Source of the DNA: Sulfitobacter guttiformis
GTDB taxonomy: Bacteria > Pseudomonadota > Alphaproteobacteria > Rhodobacterales > Rhodobacteraceae
DNA length: 64,000 nt
Direction: 5' to 3'
NCBI RefSeq assembly: GCF_003610455.1
Contig: NZ_RAQK01000002.1
Location: forward strand, 310,001-374,000
Under the pieces are notes generated by a model. That model did not search any database. It was not told the origin of the DNA and saw only the letters and a program-made list of their open reading frames with translations. Shown piece by piece: positions 46,412 to 55,500 of this stretch. The position numbers and the translations under genes were made by a program. Each line of letters begins with the position of its first letter. The first letter of the stretch is position 1.

Positions 46412-47524
46412 ATGATCGGCAAGAATAGAGCTTTGAAAGACGCGGCTGGCCCAAACTCACGCCGTCGCCAGTTTATCGCAGGGTTGTTGGCAGTCGGAGT
46501 GGTTCCTGCGCCCACTTGGGCCGATGCGGGCAAACCTGCCTACCTCGCTGCTGCTGCAAGATCTGATGGTACATATGCGCTGTGCGGGTTGAACGCGTCC
46601 CTCGAGACGGTGTTCCGCATTCCATTGCCCGCCCGTGGCCATGCTGCAGCAGCCCATCCCCTGCGCCCCGAAGCAGTAGCGTTTGCGCGCAGACCTGGCA
46701 CTTTTGCGGTGGTTATAGATTGTCTCTCAGGCACGGCCAAGGCGCGGCTCAAGGCGCCCGAAGGTTTGCATTTCTACGGGCACGGCGCATTCTCTGCCAG
46801 CGGGGATTGGTTGTTCACAACCGAAAACGATTACGCATCCGGCCGAGGAAATATCGGCGTCTGGGACGTAGCCGCAGGGTACCGCCGCATCGACGGATTT
46901 AGCAGTGGCGGCATCGGACCGCATGATATCAAGCGCCTTCCGAACTCTGACGTGCTGGTCGTTGCGAATGGCGGGATCGACACCCATCCCGATACCGGCC
47001 GTGCCAAGCTCAACATCGCGACGATGCAATCCAACCTGTCCTATCTCCTTGATGGCGCGGTAATGGAACAAGCAATCCTGCCGCCCCATCACCAGAAAAA
47101 TTCGATCCGGCATCTTGCGCTCAGCGCAAAGGGCGATGTCGCGATGGGGATGCAATGGGAGGGTGACGGCACCTCCCCCGCACTTGTAGCGCGGCACAGT
47201 CGCGGCAGTGATATTGCAGTCGCCACCCTCCCCGATGACCTCCTGCGCGCCCTTGACGGCTATATCGGCAGTATCGCATTTTCGCAGAACGGCAAAACAA
47301 TCGCGGTCACATCCCCACGTGGCAGCATCCTCGATATCTACGATGCAGATCGTATGGCACTTGCCTCGCGCACTGCAATCAACGATGTCTGTGGCATCGC
47401 GCCGTGCTTAGAAGGATTTGCGCTGACCACAGGCACCGGTGCCTTGGGGGTTCTGGATACGACCGAGCCGCGCTTCATGCCTGCAGCGGCGCATAGTTGG
47501 GACAATCATCTGGTCATGATCTAG
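46412..47524 (+). CDS. DUF1513 periplasmic beta-propeller-like protein
   Basis: 370 aa. A twin-arginine signal is present (SRRRQFIAGLLAVGVVPAPTWA, residues 16-37), implying export folded, perhaps with a cofactor. Repeated blade-like segments such as GHGAFSASGDWLFTTENDY and IGPHDIKRLPNSDVLVVANGGI match DUF1513, a family regularly found beside imelysin and di-heme genes. Six bases after the imelysin stop; last gene of the operon. Confidence 0.93.
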   Translation: MIGKNRALKDAAGPNSRRRQFIAGLLAVGVVPAPTWADAGKPAYLAAAARSDGTYALCGLNASLETVFRIPLPARGHAAAAHPLRPEAVAFARRPGTFAVVIDCLSGTAKARLKAPEGLHFYGHGAFSASGDWLFTTENDYASGRGNIGVWDVAAGYRRIDGFSSGGIGPHDIKRLPNSDVLVVANGGIDTHPDTGRAKLNIATMQSNLSYLLDGAVMEQAILPPHHQKNSIRHLALSAKGDVAMGMQWEGDGTSPALVARHSRGSDIAVATLPDDLLRALDGYIGSIAFSQNGKTIAVTSPRGSILDIYDADRMALASRTAINDVCGIAPCLEGFALTTGTGALGVLDTTEPRFMPAAAHSWDNHLVMI

Positions 47525-47541
47525 CGGGTAACAACGCCACC

Positions 47542-50500
47542 CTAAAGGTCGATTTCTATCACACCGCCTGCCAATGCAGCACGCGATCTGCACAGGATAA
47601 TTGCTTCTGCGCGCTGGCTTTTGGACAGGACGAAATCGCGATGCTCGACCTCGCCCGAGACTAGCTTGCATTTACACACACCGCAGATGCCATCGCTGCA
47701 TTTTACATCAATCACGACCCCGTTTGCCTGTAGCACTTCTGTAGCTGTCTGACCTGCAGGCACGACGAACTCCTTTCCGGATTTGGCCAACCGCAGCGTA
47801 AAATCATGGTCGACATAGTCCGGCTGCTCAGGCGTCGAGAAATATTCCAGATGGCGCGCGTCCTCGGGGTAACCAGCGTTCTGCGCGGCGTGCATCACGG
47901 CATCCATATATTGTGCGGCTCCACAGGTGTAAACGTGCCAGCCCTGCCGGTATCCTTCAAGAAGCTTTCCCAATTCGGCACGCCCCCCCTCGTCGGTGAT
48001 GTGCAGACGAACCTTATCCATCCAATCAAAGGATGCAATATCACTCAGCAGACCCATGGTGGTACGGCTGCGTCCAGAATAATGCATCACAAAATCGCGT
48101 CCTTGCCCGTGCAGTTCATGCGCCATCGCAATCAGGGGCGTGATCCCGATGCCGCCGCCCATCAGGATGGTTCTGGTCGCGTCGGGCGACAGTCCAAAAT
48201 GGTTGATCGGTTTGGAGATGAATACCCGCCGCCCAACCTCGAAAATACGCTGCATCAGGACCGAACCGCCGCGCCCCTCCGCCTCACGCAGGACAGTGAT
48301 CTGGTATTTGCTGCGATCGGCAGGATTGCCCGACATCGAGTATTGGCGCAAAAACTCCGGTGCTATGACGATATCCAGATGCGCACCTGCCTGCCATGCC
48401 GGCAAATCGCCACCATCGAGGGCAGCAAACTCATATTTCATAATGCCGTCTGCTGCCTGCTCCGCTTTGGTCACAACCACTTGCAACACAGGGCTTTCGG
48501 TCAGATCGGCGCGCTTGTGCACCGCCGAAGTGTCACCGCGCGACAGCCGCGCGCGGTACTCTTCCGCCGTAATCATCGCCTGATAAGCTTCGATGCCCGC
48601 TTCGCGGTCCATCGGAAACGGATAGGGATAGGGCGGAGGTGCCAATGGCGCGGGATAGACCGCAAGCGTCTGGTCCGCATATTCGAGCTTTAACTCCTTT
48701 TGCAGCCCGCGCTGGTTAGTGGGATGCTGCACAGGGCGGTAGCCGCCATCCTCCGCAATTTCCAGATCCCACCACCACTTTTTAACAGGATTAAGTCCGC
48801 CGTTTTCAACAGCATCGTCAAGCTTTGCAAGGACAGGAGCCAATTTTGGCACATTCATCGCCGCCCATCGAAATGGCGCCTCTTTGAAGATCCCCTCAAG
48901 GTTCCAAGGACAGGTCTTCATACAGCGCCCGCACATCGCGCCGCCCGGTGTGGTGATCCTGTAGGTCGCGCATTTCTGGCTGTCGGACTTCCAGATCTCG
49001 TAGCCATTGAACATCAGCTTCGGCCCCAGCGTGATCGCCCCCGACGGACATTCACGCGCACATTTGTTGCAGCTCTCGCAAAATGTTTGCAGGCCGAAAT
49101 CAATCGGCTTGTCATGGGTCATCGGCAGATCGGTCGTTACAGTGCCTGATTTGAGCCGCGGCCCCAGAAACGGGTTCAGGATTACCTCGCCAATCCGGCT
49201 AACCTCGCCCAGCCCCGACAGCAGCAAAAGCGGGGGTTGGAGCACTTCGCCATCCATAACGGTGTGGGCCTTTGCCGAATATCCCAGATTGCGTATTTGG
49301 CGCGCGATCACCCCCCCAAGCAAGGAAAACCGCAGATAAGCGCGCATGGATTGCGCCACCGCGATCCAGTCATCCCCCGATGAGCCGTCCATTGTCTCAT
49401 AGCCTTGATCGATGATCATATTGATGGCTTGGTCATGTGGCGGGATGATTTCGTCGCCGCGGGCATCATGGCTGTACCACGCCCAATCGGGGCAGCGTGA
49501 AATCCCGACCGCATCCGCCCCGAGATAGTAACAGGTCGCTTTGACCAGTGCCGCTGCGCGCGCGGGATCAAGCGGCACTTTCGCGGCCGCCTTTGCGCCA
49601 TCCTGTAACAAAACGAACGCACCCAAGGCTCGGCGCTGTGCCATTGATGGGGCAGCTTTGCGGATATATTTTCCGCCCGTGGCTCCATCCTGCATCTTTT
49701 TTCCCATGTCGCCAAACTGCGCGCGTGCGAACATATCCGTCCGCTTCGGGACGCGGACTACCCGCGGCTCGTCGATATAGGTGGTGGGGGTCTCAACCCG
49801 GCGCAAATTCTCGAAGGGGTGTGCCCCGTCGACAAACCGGCGCTTGGCATAGGGCACCGCATTCAGTGCGTTCTTGCGCGAGGACGTCCCTAACTTCCAT
49901 CCGATACCAAAGGCAGATCTAGGTTGCTGGGCCATCGGGGCCAGCGGCATATCTGGCGCCAACTCAAATGTGGTGGTCACCACGCCCAGTCCGAAACGCG
50001 TGCCAATATACGGATGCGACAACACGCCGTTCTCGACTGTGGCAATGCCCGCCGCGACTGCCATCTTGTTGAGATCAACATCGGTGCTGGAAACCGTGTG
50101 CCCGCGTGCATCATAGCCCAGCAGCCTCAGGTAATTGGCGATCACCACCGCAGTCTCGGCCGCAAGAAGGCCTGCTCGGTGCGCCTGTGCCTGCGTGATC
50201 CAGTCTGTTCCGACCTCGTCGGGCTGTGGATCACGGGGATTTTCATACAAAAAGACCAGCGCATGGGTATGGGCCTCGATCCCGCTCAGCGGCGCTGCGA
50301 TTGAATCGCGCAAATCCGCCATGATCGTATCAATGCCTGAGGCAAGGGTTTTGGTCTGGCGCGATTTTAAGTCCTGCGCGAGCCGCCCCACATCAGGGTT
50401 CACATACGGGTCGTCCAGCAGCGCCTCACGGGGCAGTTCGCAGCAGCCAACCACTGCGGCATCTGCAAAATATCCAAACGCTTTTAGATGATTTGTCCGC

Positions 50501-50751
50501 TCTTGCAGGTCAGTGGGCGCGTCCGCGATTGCCCCGTTGACCAGCCCGCTTCGTATTGCATCCAGCATTGCCTGATGCTCACGCATGGCATTCACAATCG
50601 AAGCGGGGTCTTGAGACCGGTCAAATTTCAGATGCTGCGCTTTTGGCACAGATTTTAGATCAGGAAAATGGTTTGATCGGGCAAGCTTTTCTGATGGATA
50701 GGGGCCCATATGTACAGGGCGCTTTGCATCCGAGAAGAATCTCATTGTCAT
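47542..50751 (-). CDS. Self-sufficient reductive dehalogenase (RdhA fused to FMN/NAD(P)H/2Fe-2S reductase)
   Basis: 1069 aa from ATG 50751 (MTMRFFSDAKRPVHMGPYP), preceded by an AGGTG site; a start at 50814 is possible. Residues 1-300 form a vestigial repeat of the cobalamin domain. The catalytic part (about 330-700) carries two bacterial ferredoxin clusters: Cys558, 561, 564, 568 and Cys594, 607, 610, 614. Tyr426 is a candidate proton donor. From about 750 a phthalate-dioxygenase-reductase-type module follows: RQYSMSG (802-808) for FMN, GGGIGITPL (865-873) for NAD(P)H, and a plant-type 2Fe-2S cluster with Cys1018, 1023, 1026, 1054. No Tat signal, so cytosolic. It should remove halogen from an organohalide, probably a halophenol. 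No regulator or anchor protein gene adjoins it. Confidence 0.93.
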   Translation of the reverse strand: MTMRFFSDAKRPVHMGPYPSEKLARSNHFPDLKSVPKAQHLKFDRSQDPASIVNAMREHQAMLDAIRSGLVNGAIADAPTDLQERTNHLKAFGYFADAAVVGCCELPREALLDDPYVNPDVGRLAQDLKSRQTKTLASGIDTIMADLRDSIAAPLSGIEAHTHALVFLYENPRDPQPDEVGTDWITQAQAHRAGLLAAETAVVIANYLRLLGYDARGHTVSSTDVDLNKMAVAAGIATVENGVLSHPYIGTRFGLGVVTTTFELAPDMPLAPMAQQPRSAFGIGWKLGTSSRKNALNAVPYAKRRFVDGAHPFENLRRVETPTTYIDEPRVVRVPKRTDMFARAQFGDMGKKMQDGATGGKYIRKAAPSMAQRRALGAFVLLQDGAKAAAKVPLDPARAAALVKATCYYLGADAVGISRCPDWAWYSHDARGDEIIPPHDQAINMIIDQGYETMDGSSGDDWIAVAQSMRAYLRFSLLGGVIARQIRNLGYSAKAHTVMDGEVLQPPLLLLSGLGEVSRIGEVILNPFLGPRLKSGTVTTDLPMTHDKPIDFGLQTFCESCNKCARECPSGAITLGPKLMFNGYEIWKSDSQKCATYRITTPGGAMCGRCMKTCPWNLEGIFKEAPFRWAAMNVPKLAPVLAKLDDAVENGGLNPVKKWWWDLEIAEDGGYRPVQHPTNQRGLQKELKLEYADQTLAVYPAPLAPPPYPYPFPMDREAGIEAYQAMITAEEYRARLSRGDTSAVHKRADLTESPVLQVVVTKAEQAADGIMKYEFAALDGGDLPAWQAGAHLDIVIAPEFLRQYSMSGNPADRSKYQITVLREAEGRGGSVLMQRIFEVGRRVFISKPINHFGLSPDATRTILMGGGIGITPLIAMAHELHGQGRDFVMHYSGRSRTTMGLLSDIASFDWMDKVRLHITDEGGRAELGKLLEGYRQGWHVYTCGAAQYMDAVMHAAQNAGYPEDARHLEYFSTPEQPDYVDHDFTLRLAKSGKEFVVPAGQTATEVLQANGVVIDVKCSDGICGVCKCKLVSGEVEHRDFVLSKSQRAEAIILCRSRAALAGGVIEIDL

Positions 50752-50986
50752 TGGTGTCGCACCTGTTTTCGGGTTGCATAGGCTGGTTCGGTCCTGCCGC
50801 GGCTGGCCTGCCATCCGATATTTTCATACTGTATAGGTAGAGCTGATCACACTAGCAACATGCGGCGCGAAACATGCAATCTCGCTCTTTTATATGATGA
50901 CGTTTTGTATCTGTTTGTTGCGCGTGAACGGGTTTTAAACTCTCTGCAGGCAAGTTCGGGGCATATCCACAAATCCTGGAGCTTTA

Positions 50987-51697
50987 ATGCCATTCTTTTT
51001 GTTGCTTGTTTTAATAGTCCAGATTGCTCTGTTCGCCTTTTCGGTTCCAACCGCCCATGCCGAGGCAGTACGAGGCAGTCTGTTTGTTCTGTCCAAGACC
51101 AGCGATGTCGTTTCAGCCTCTGCCGCGTTCAAAGGCAGGGCCGCCGGCAGCATGTTTGAAAAGCGCCCTGCCCATGTGCCTGCCCTCGCTACCCGCGTAC
51201 CCGGCCACATTCAGGGCCGCGGGATCGAGTTGATCCGCGCCCTTATACAAGAGGCGGAGTCGCGGCGCGACGGTTATGATGCGGTACAACACGGCGCAAG
51301 GATCAAGCCACGCAAGCGGCCTACCCAGATGACCCTTGCAGAGATATTCCAGTGGATCGAAGCAACCCCGAACCAGCCTCACGCGATCGGTCGCTACCAG
51401 TTTATTCCCAGCACATTGCGGCGGGTGGTGACTGAGGTTGGGGCAAAACCGTCACAGCGCTTTACCGCTGCTCTGCAGGATAGGCTAGCCGATGTCCTGT
51501 TGATGGAAGCCGGCTTGAACCGGTTTCAGGCAGGTGCCCTTGATCGCAAGGGATTTATGAATAATCTCGCCAAAATCTGGGCCGGTTTGCCAAATTCCAC
51601 GGGAAAGTCGCATTATGACGGTTATGCGGGAAACAAGGCGTCGGTAAGTTGGGCGCGGTTTGATGCTGTGATGACACGTGTTGCTCCAGAGCTTTGA
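50987..51697 (+). CDS. Exported lysozyme-like (muramidase) protein
   Basis: 236 aa. Signal peptide MPFFLLLVLIVQIALFAFSVPTAHA, then a linker, and a lysozyme-like domain from about residue 80. LIRALIQEAESRRDGYDAVQ carries the likely catalytic Glu, and PHAIGRYQFIPSTLRRVV is typical of the goose/phage-type fold. Ends with KASVSWARFDAVM. It could trim peptidoglycan. Starts 236 bases from the divergent dehalogenase; a functional link is not evident. Confidence 0.78.
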   Translation: MPFFLLLVLIVQIALFAFSVPTAHAEAVRGSLFVLSKTSDVVSASAAFKGRAAGSMFEKRPAHVPALATRVPGHIQGRGIELIRALIQEAESRRDGYDAVQHGARIKPRKRPTQMTLAEIFQWIEATPNQPHAIGRYQFIPSTLRRVVTEVGAKPSQRFTAALQDRLADVLLMEAGLNRFQAGALDRKGFMNNLAKIWAGLPNSTGKSHYDGYAGNKASVSWARFDAVMTRVAPEL

Positions 51698-51945
51698 TTG
51701 ATCTGCCGCTCGCAGATTCAGCTATTGGCAATCAGGTGGTCTCCTAAGGGTATTCCCCGGGTAAAGCGTGCCAACTTTCTTAGTATACATCCCTTTCGCG
51801 GATCATTGCGACCGCCGTGAATGCTCCTTTTCGTCTGACTTTTGTCTGTCTGCCTTAGGAACATGCATTTGGCGCTATCGGGCTGCAAGTATTGCTTAAA
51901 GCCGTCCGCCATGCGACCACCGTCGCTGCACATGGGAACCGGAAC

Positions 51946-53202
51946 ATGACATTTTTACAAATCACCTCCCTGCTTATCGTTCTTGCGGGAGGTTTCGGTG
52001 CGATCAACCATCTGTTTCTCAAGCTCCCATCGGCAATCGGAATTTTGGTGGTGTCGCTGCTGGCTTCTTTTGTTCTGCTGGGCATTGATCTTCTGTTTCC
52101 GGAACTGGGCATTGCCGACACTGTGCGCGGTATTGTTACCGGAATTGATTTCTCAGAAGCGCTTTTGGAAGGAATGCTCGGCCTGTTGCTTTTCGCGGGT
52201 GCATTGCACGTCAAGATCAGGGATTTACGGGCACAATGGCGCGTGGTGTTTCTGATGGCAACGCTAGGCATCGCCTTGTCTACTGTGATTGTCGGAGCGG
52301 GTTTTTCATGGCTCACCGGTATGCCGTTATTGGTGGGGCTGGTGTTCGGGGCCTTGATATCGCCGACAGATCCTGTTGCCGTGATGGGGGTGCTGCGCCA
52401 AGCGGACCTGCCCAAAGCCCTCGAGACCAAGATTGCGGGCGAAAGCTTGTTTAACGATGGTGTGGGATATGTTGTTTTTCTGGTACTTGTCGGTCTCGCC
52501 TTTCCGGATCTGGACAGCCACGGCCCTGCGGGCAACGCGTTCACCGCTGCAGTGATTCTGTTTTTTCAGGAGGCGGTTGGCGGTGCCGTGCTGGGTCTTG
52601 TCCTTGGCTGGCTCACGTTTCGGGTGATGCGGCGGATCGACGATTACCCGCTTGAGGTGTTGCTGACGCTTGGCCTTGCCTTCGGAGGATATGAGTTAGC
52701 GGTCTGGTTGCATGTGTCTGCCCCCATTATGGCGGTTTGCGCAGGTCTGCTGATCGGTGATGTCGGCAAATCCAAGGGCATGTCCGCGCAAACGCAAACC
52801 TATGTTGCAGGGTTTTGGGAGCTGATCGACGAGATCCTGAATGCCGTCTTGTTCCTGCTCATCGGTTTCGAGGTGTTCGCCATCGCATTCGACGGTGACG
52901 TTCTCCTGACAGCTGTCGCAGCGATTGCGCTGGCATTGTTCGCACGCTTCGTGGCCGTGGCGGTGCCAATTTCTGTTCTACGGCCTTTCCGAAACTTTAA
53001 TGCAGGCGTTGTCCCGATCATGACATGGGGCGGCCTGAAGGGCGGCATATCGGTGGCACTTGCGCTCTCCCTGCCCGAGGGCGAGTGGAAGCCATTAATC
53101 CTGACCTGCACCTATGTAATTGTCATCTTTTCGATCATCGTCCAAGGATTAACCGTGGCGCGTTTGGCCAAACGCGTGCGGCGCACCCCCGACGCGCATT
53201 AA
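51946..53202 (+). CDS. Na+/H+ (cation:proton) antiporter, NhaP / CPA1 type
   Basis: 418 aa from ATG 51946 (MTFLQITSLLIVLAGG); an extension to 51892 is not supported. About 12 membrane helices. CPA1 signatures: GALISPTDPVAVMGVLRQ, containing the TDP motif, then AGESLFNDGVGYVVFLVLVG with the paired acidic residues that bind the ion, and MTWGGLKGGISVALALSLP. It moves Na+ or K+ out in exchange for protons. The 3' end lies 37 bases from the convergent pgi stop. Confidence 0.95.
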   Translation: MTFLQITSLLIVLAGGFGAINHLFLKLPSAIGILVVSLLASFVLLGIDLLFPELGIADTVRGIVTGIDFSEALLEGMLGLLLFAGALHVKIRDLRAQWRVVFLMATLGIALSTVIVGAGFSWLTGMPLLVGLVFGALISPTDPVAVMGVLRQADLPKALETKIAGESLFNDGVGYVVFLVLVGLAFPDLDSHGPAGNAFTAAVILFFQEAVGGAVLGLVLGWLTFRVMRRIDDYPLEVLLTLGLAFGGYELAVWLHVSAPIMAVCAGLLIGDVGKSKGMSAQTQTYVAGFWELIDEILNAVLFLLIGFEVFAIAFDGDVLLTAVAAIALALFARFVAVAVPISVLRPFRNFNAGVVPIMTWGGLKGGISVALALSLPEGEWKPLILTCTYVIVIFSIIVQGLTVARLAKRVRRTPDAH

Positions 53203-53239
53203 ACAGCGGTAGCCTCATTCAGACCTGAGAATGATGTGG

Positions 53240-54829
53240 TTAGTCGCGGTGGCGGTGGATGAAATCAATCAAGGCGGCGGTGGACGGATCCTCGTTTGCG
53301 CAGCTTTGGGACCCGTCAACGACCGGTTGCAGCGTACTTGCCAGCTCTTTGCCCAGTTCGACACCCCATTGATCGAACGAGATTATATCGAGAATAATAC
53401 CCTCTACAAAAACGCGATGCTCGTAGAGCGCGATAATCTGGCCCAGCGTGAACGGGTCAAGCAACGGGTAAAGCAACGTTGTCGAGGGGCGGTTTCCGGG
53501 GAAGACGCGGTGTCGGGCCTGACGTTCGAGGTCGTCTCCCTCGAACCCTTTGGCCGCAGCGATTATACGTGCCTGCTCCACTGATCTGCCCAACATCAGT
53601 GCTTTTGACTGGGCAAGGCAATTGGCGATCAACAGCTGGTGATGGTGGACAAGTTCCGCCTCGTGTCCATTGGCCGCCAGAAGGAATTCGCAAGGCACGA
53701 CCCGTGTGCCTTGATGGATCAACTGGTAGAATGCGTGCTGTCCGTTGGTGCCTGCTGCCCCCCAGACAACGGGGCCGGTGTTGCGCGGACTGTCCGCGCC
53801 GCTGCGCAGCACACCCTTTCCATTCGATTCCATTTCGAGCTGTTGGAGATAGTTCGGCAGCAGTGCCAACCGCTCGTCATAGGGGAGAACGGCACGGGTC
53901 GTGTACCCGCAAATCTGGTTATGCCAGATGCCGACCAACGCCAGCAACACCGGCAGATTTTCCTCGAGCGAGGCCGCGCGAAAATGCAAATCCATTGCAG
54001 CGGCCCCGCGCAGGAAAGCATCAAATGCCTTGGGGCCAATGGCAATCATCAAAGACAGGCCTATCGGCCCCCAGACGGAATAGCGCCCGCCGACCCAGTC
54101 CTCAAAGCCGAACACTTGTGCCGGATCAATGCCAAACCCTGCGGTTTTCTCAGGACTGGTGCTAAGCGCTACGAACTGCACCCTCGGATCACCGCCATGG
54201 TCGGTCATCCATGCCTTTGCCGTTCGGGCATTTGTCATCGTCTCGATTGTGGTAAATGTTTTGGAGGCGACAATTACCAGTGTGGTTTTGGCATCCAGTC
54301 CGCGCAACTTATCCGCAATGTCGGCACCGTCGATATTGGAAACGAAATGACAGCGCGGCCCGTCATGATAGGGCGCGAGCGCACAGACCGTCATCGCGGG
54401 CCCCAGATCGGAACCGCCGATGCCGATATTTACAACATCTGTATAGGCCCCTTCGCGCACGCGGGTAGCAAAGCGGCGCATAGCGGCCAGTGTGTTATGC
54501 ACGGCCGGCATAACATCCACGCCGTCCACCATGACAGGCCCACCGTCGAGATTGCGCAATGCGGTGTGCAGTACCGCGCGGTCTTCGGTCTCGTTTATGC
54601 GCGCTCCTTCGAACATTGCCTCGCGTTTCGCTTGCACACCGCTGTCGCGGGCAAGCGCCAGAAGGGTCTGAAGCGTTTCGGCATCAATATTGGTCTTCGA
54701 GAAGTCGAAATACATGTCACCCACCCGAGCGCTAAACTGCTCTGCCCGCGCGGAATTCTCAAAAAGTTTCGGTATGGAACGGTTTTTTACCCGGCTGTAT
54801 TGCTCGTGCAGGGCGGTCCAATGGGTCAT
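53240..54829 (-). CDS. pgi: Glucose-6-phosphate isomerase
   Basis: 529 aa from ATG 54829 (MTHWTALHEQYSRVKNRSIPKLF); the open frame extends to 55294 but overlaps pgl. Interconverts glucose-6-phosphate and fructose-6-phosphate. Motifs: NIGIGGSDLGPAM, VIVASKTFTTIETMTNA, EDWVGGRYSVWGPIG, MESNGKG, and VVWGAAGTNGQHAFYQLIHQGT with the active-site His; near the C terminus, SFDQWGVELGK. ATGA overlap with pgl; third gene of zwf-pgl-pgi. Confidence 0.97.
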   Translation of the reverse strand: MTHWTALHEQYSRVKNRSIPKLFENSARAEQFSARVGDMYFDFSKTNIDAETLQTLLALARDSGVQAKREAMFEGARINETEDRAVLHTALRNLDGGPVMVDGVDVMPAVHNTLAAMRRFATRVREGAYTDVVNIGIGGSDLGPAMTVCALAPYHDGPRCHFVSNIDGADIADKLRGLDAKTTLVIVASKTFTTIETMTNARTAKAWMTDHGGDPRVQFVALSTSPEKTAGFGIDPAQVFGFEDWVGGRYSVWGPIGLSLMIAIGPKAFDAFLRGAAAMDLHFRAASLEENLPVLLALVGIWHNQICGYTTRAVLPYDERLALLPNYLQQLEMESNGKGVLRSGADSPRNTGPVVWGAAGTNGQHAFYQLIHQGTRVVPCEFLLAANGHEAELVHHHQLLIANCLAQSKALMLGRSVEQARIIAAAKGFEGDDLERQARHRVFPGNRPSTTLLYPLLDPFTLGQIIALYEHRVFVEGIILDIISFDQWGVELGKELASTLQPVVDGSQSCANEDPSTAALIDFIHRHRD

Positions 54830-55500
54830 TGCGCACTCCAATGCAGGGTCGCGGTATCCAGAACGGTTCGGATAGGCGCCTGCGCTTCGGGCAATGTTGC
54901 GGCGCGGGCGACAGCGGCGCGCTTTTCGGCGCCGGTGATCAGCACATGGGTACTCCCTGCGTTGCGCAAAACGGGCGCGGTAAGGGTAAGCCGCCGTATT
55001 TGCTGCCCCTCTACAGAGACGGCAAGCAGCATAGGCGCATCCGTTGCCAGCGCGGCATCGAGCCCCTGTGCCCCCGGAAACAGCGATGCCGTATGCATAT
55101 CCGCCCCCATGCCCAACAACAAAACATCGACCGGCAAAAGCTGCGACAGCTGCGCAGAACGCAATGCGGCAGCTGTCGCAATTTCTGTGTCTTCGATAAA
55201 AAAGGGGGCAAACGATGCCGCTGCTGCATTGTTTACCAACAGGCGCTTGCGGATCAGGGCCGCGTTTGATTGTGCATCGCTCTCCGGCACCCACCGTTCG
55301 TCCGTGAGAATGATATTGACGCGCGCCCAGTCAATCTCCGCTGTGCTGAGCGTGTCAAACACTGGGCCGGGGGTAGAGCCACCGGGCACGGCAAAGCATA
55401 TTTTCTCACGAACTTTGAGTGCTTGCTCAAGCTCGGTGGCAAGAGCTTTGGCAACCTGTGGCATCATTTCGGATGACGTAGTATATTCTACCAGTTTCAT
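54826..55500 (-). CDS. pgl: 6-phosphogluconolactonase
   Basis: 224 aa from ATG 55500 (MKLVEYTTSSEMMPQVAK). It hydrolyses 6-phosphogluconolactone made by the enzyme encoded just upstream. Family parts: CFAVPGGSTPGPVFDTL, WARVNIILTDERWVPESDAQSN, VLLLGMGADMHTASLFPG. It is linked by ATGA overlaps to zwf before and pgi after it. Confidence 0.96.
   Translation of the reverse strand: MKLVEYTTSSEMMPQVAKALATELEQALKVREKICFAVPGGSTPGPVFDTLSTAEIDWARVNIILTDERWVPESDAQSNAALIRKRLLVNNAAAASFAPFFIEDTEIATAAALRSAQLSQLLPVDVLLLGMGADMHTASLFPGAQGLDAALATDAPMLLAVSVEGQQIRRLTLTAPVLRNAGSTHVLITGAEKRAAVARAATLPEAQAPIRTVLDTATLHWSAQ

Noticed and set aside
47806..48693. 295-codon plus-strand frame opposite the dehalogenase reductase domain
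   Set aside because: The opposite strand carries clear FMN, NAD(P)H and 2Fe-2S motifs at the same place; this frame has none.
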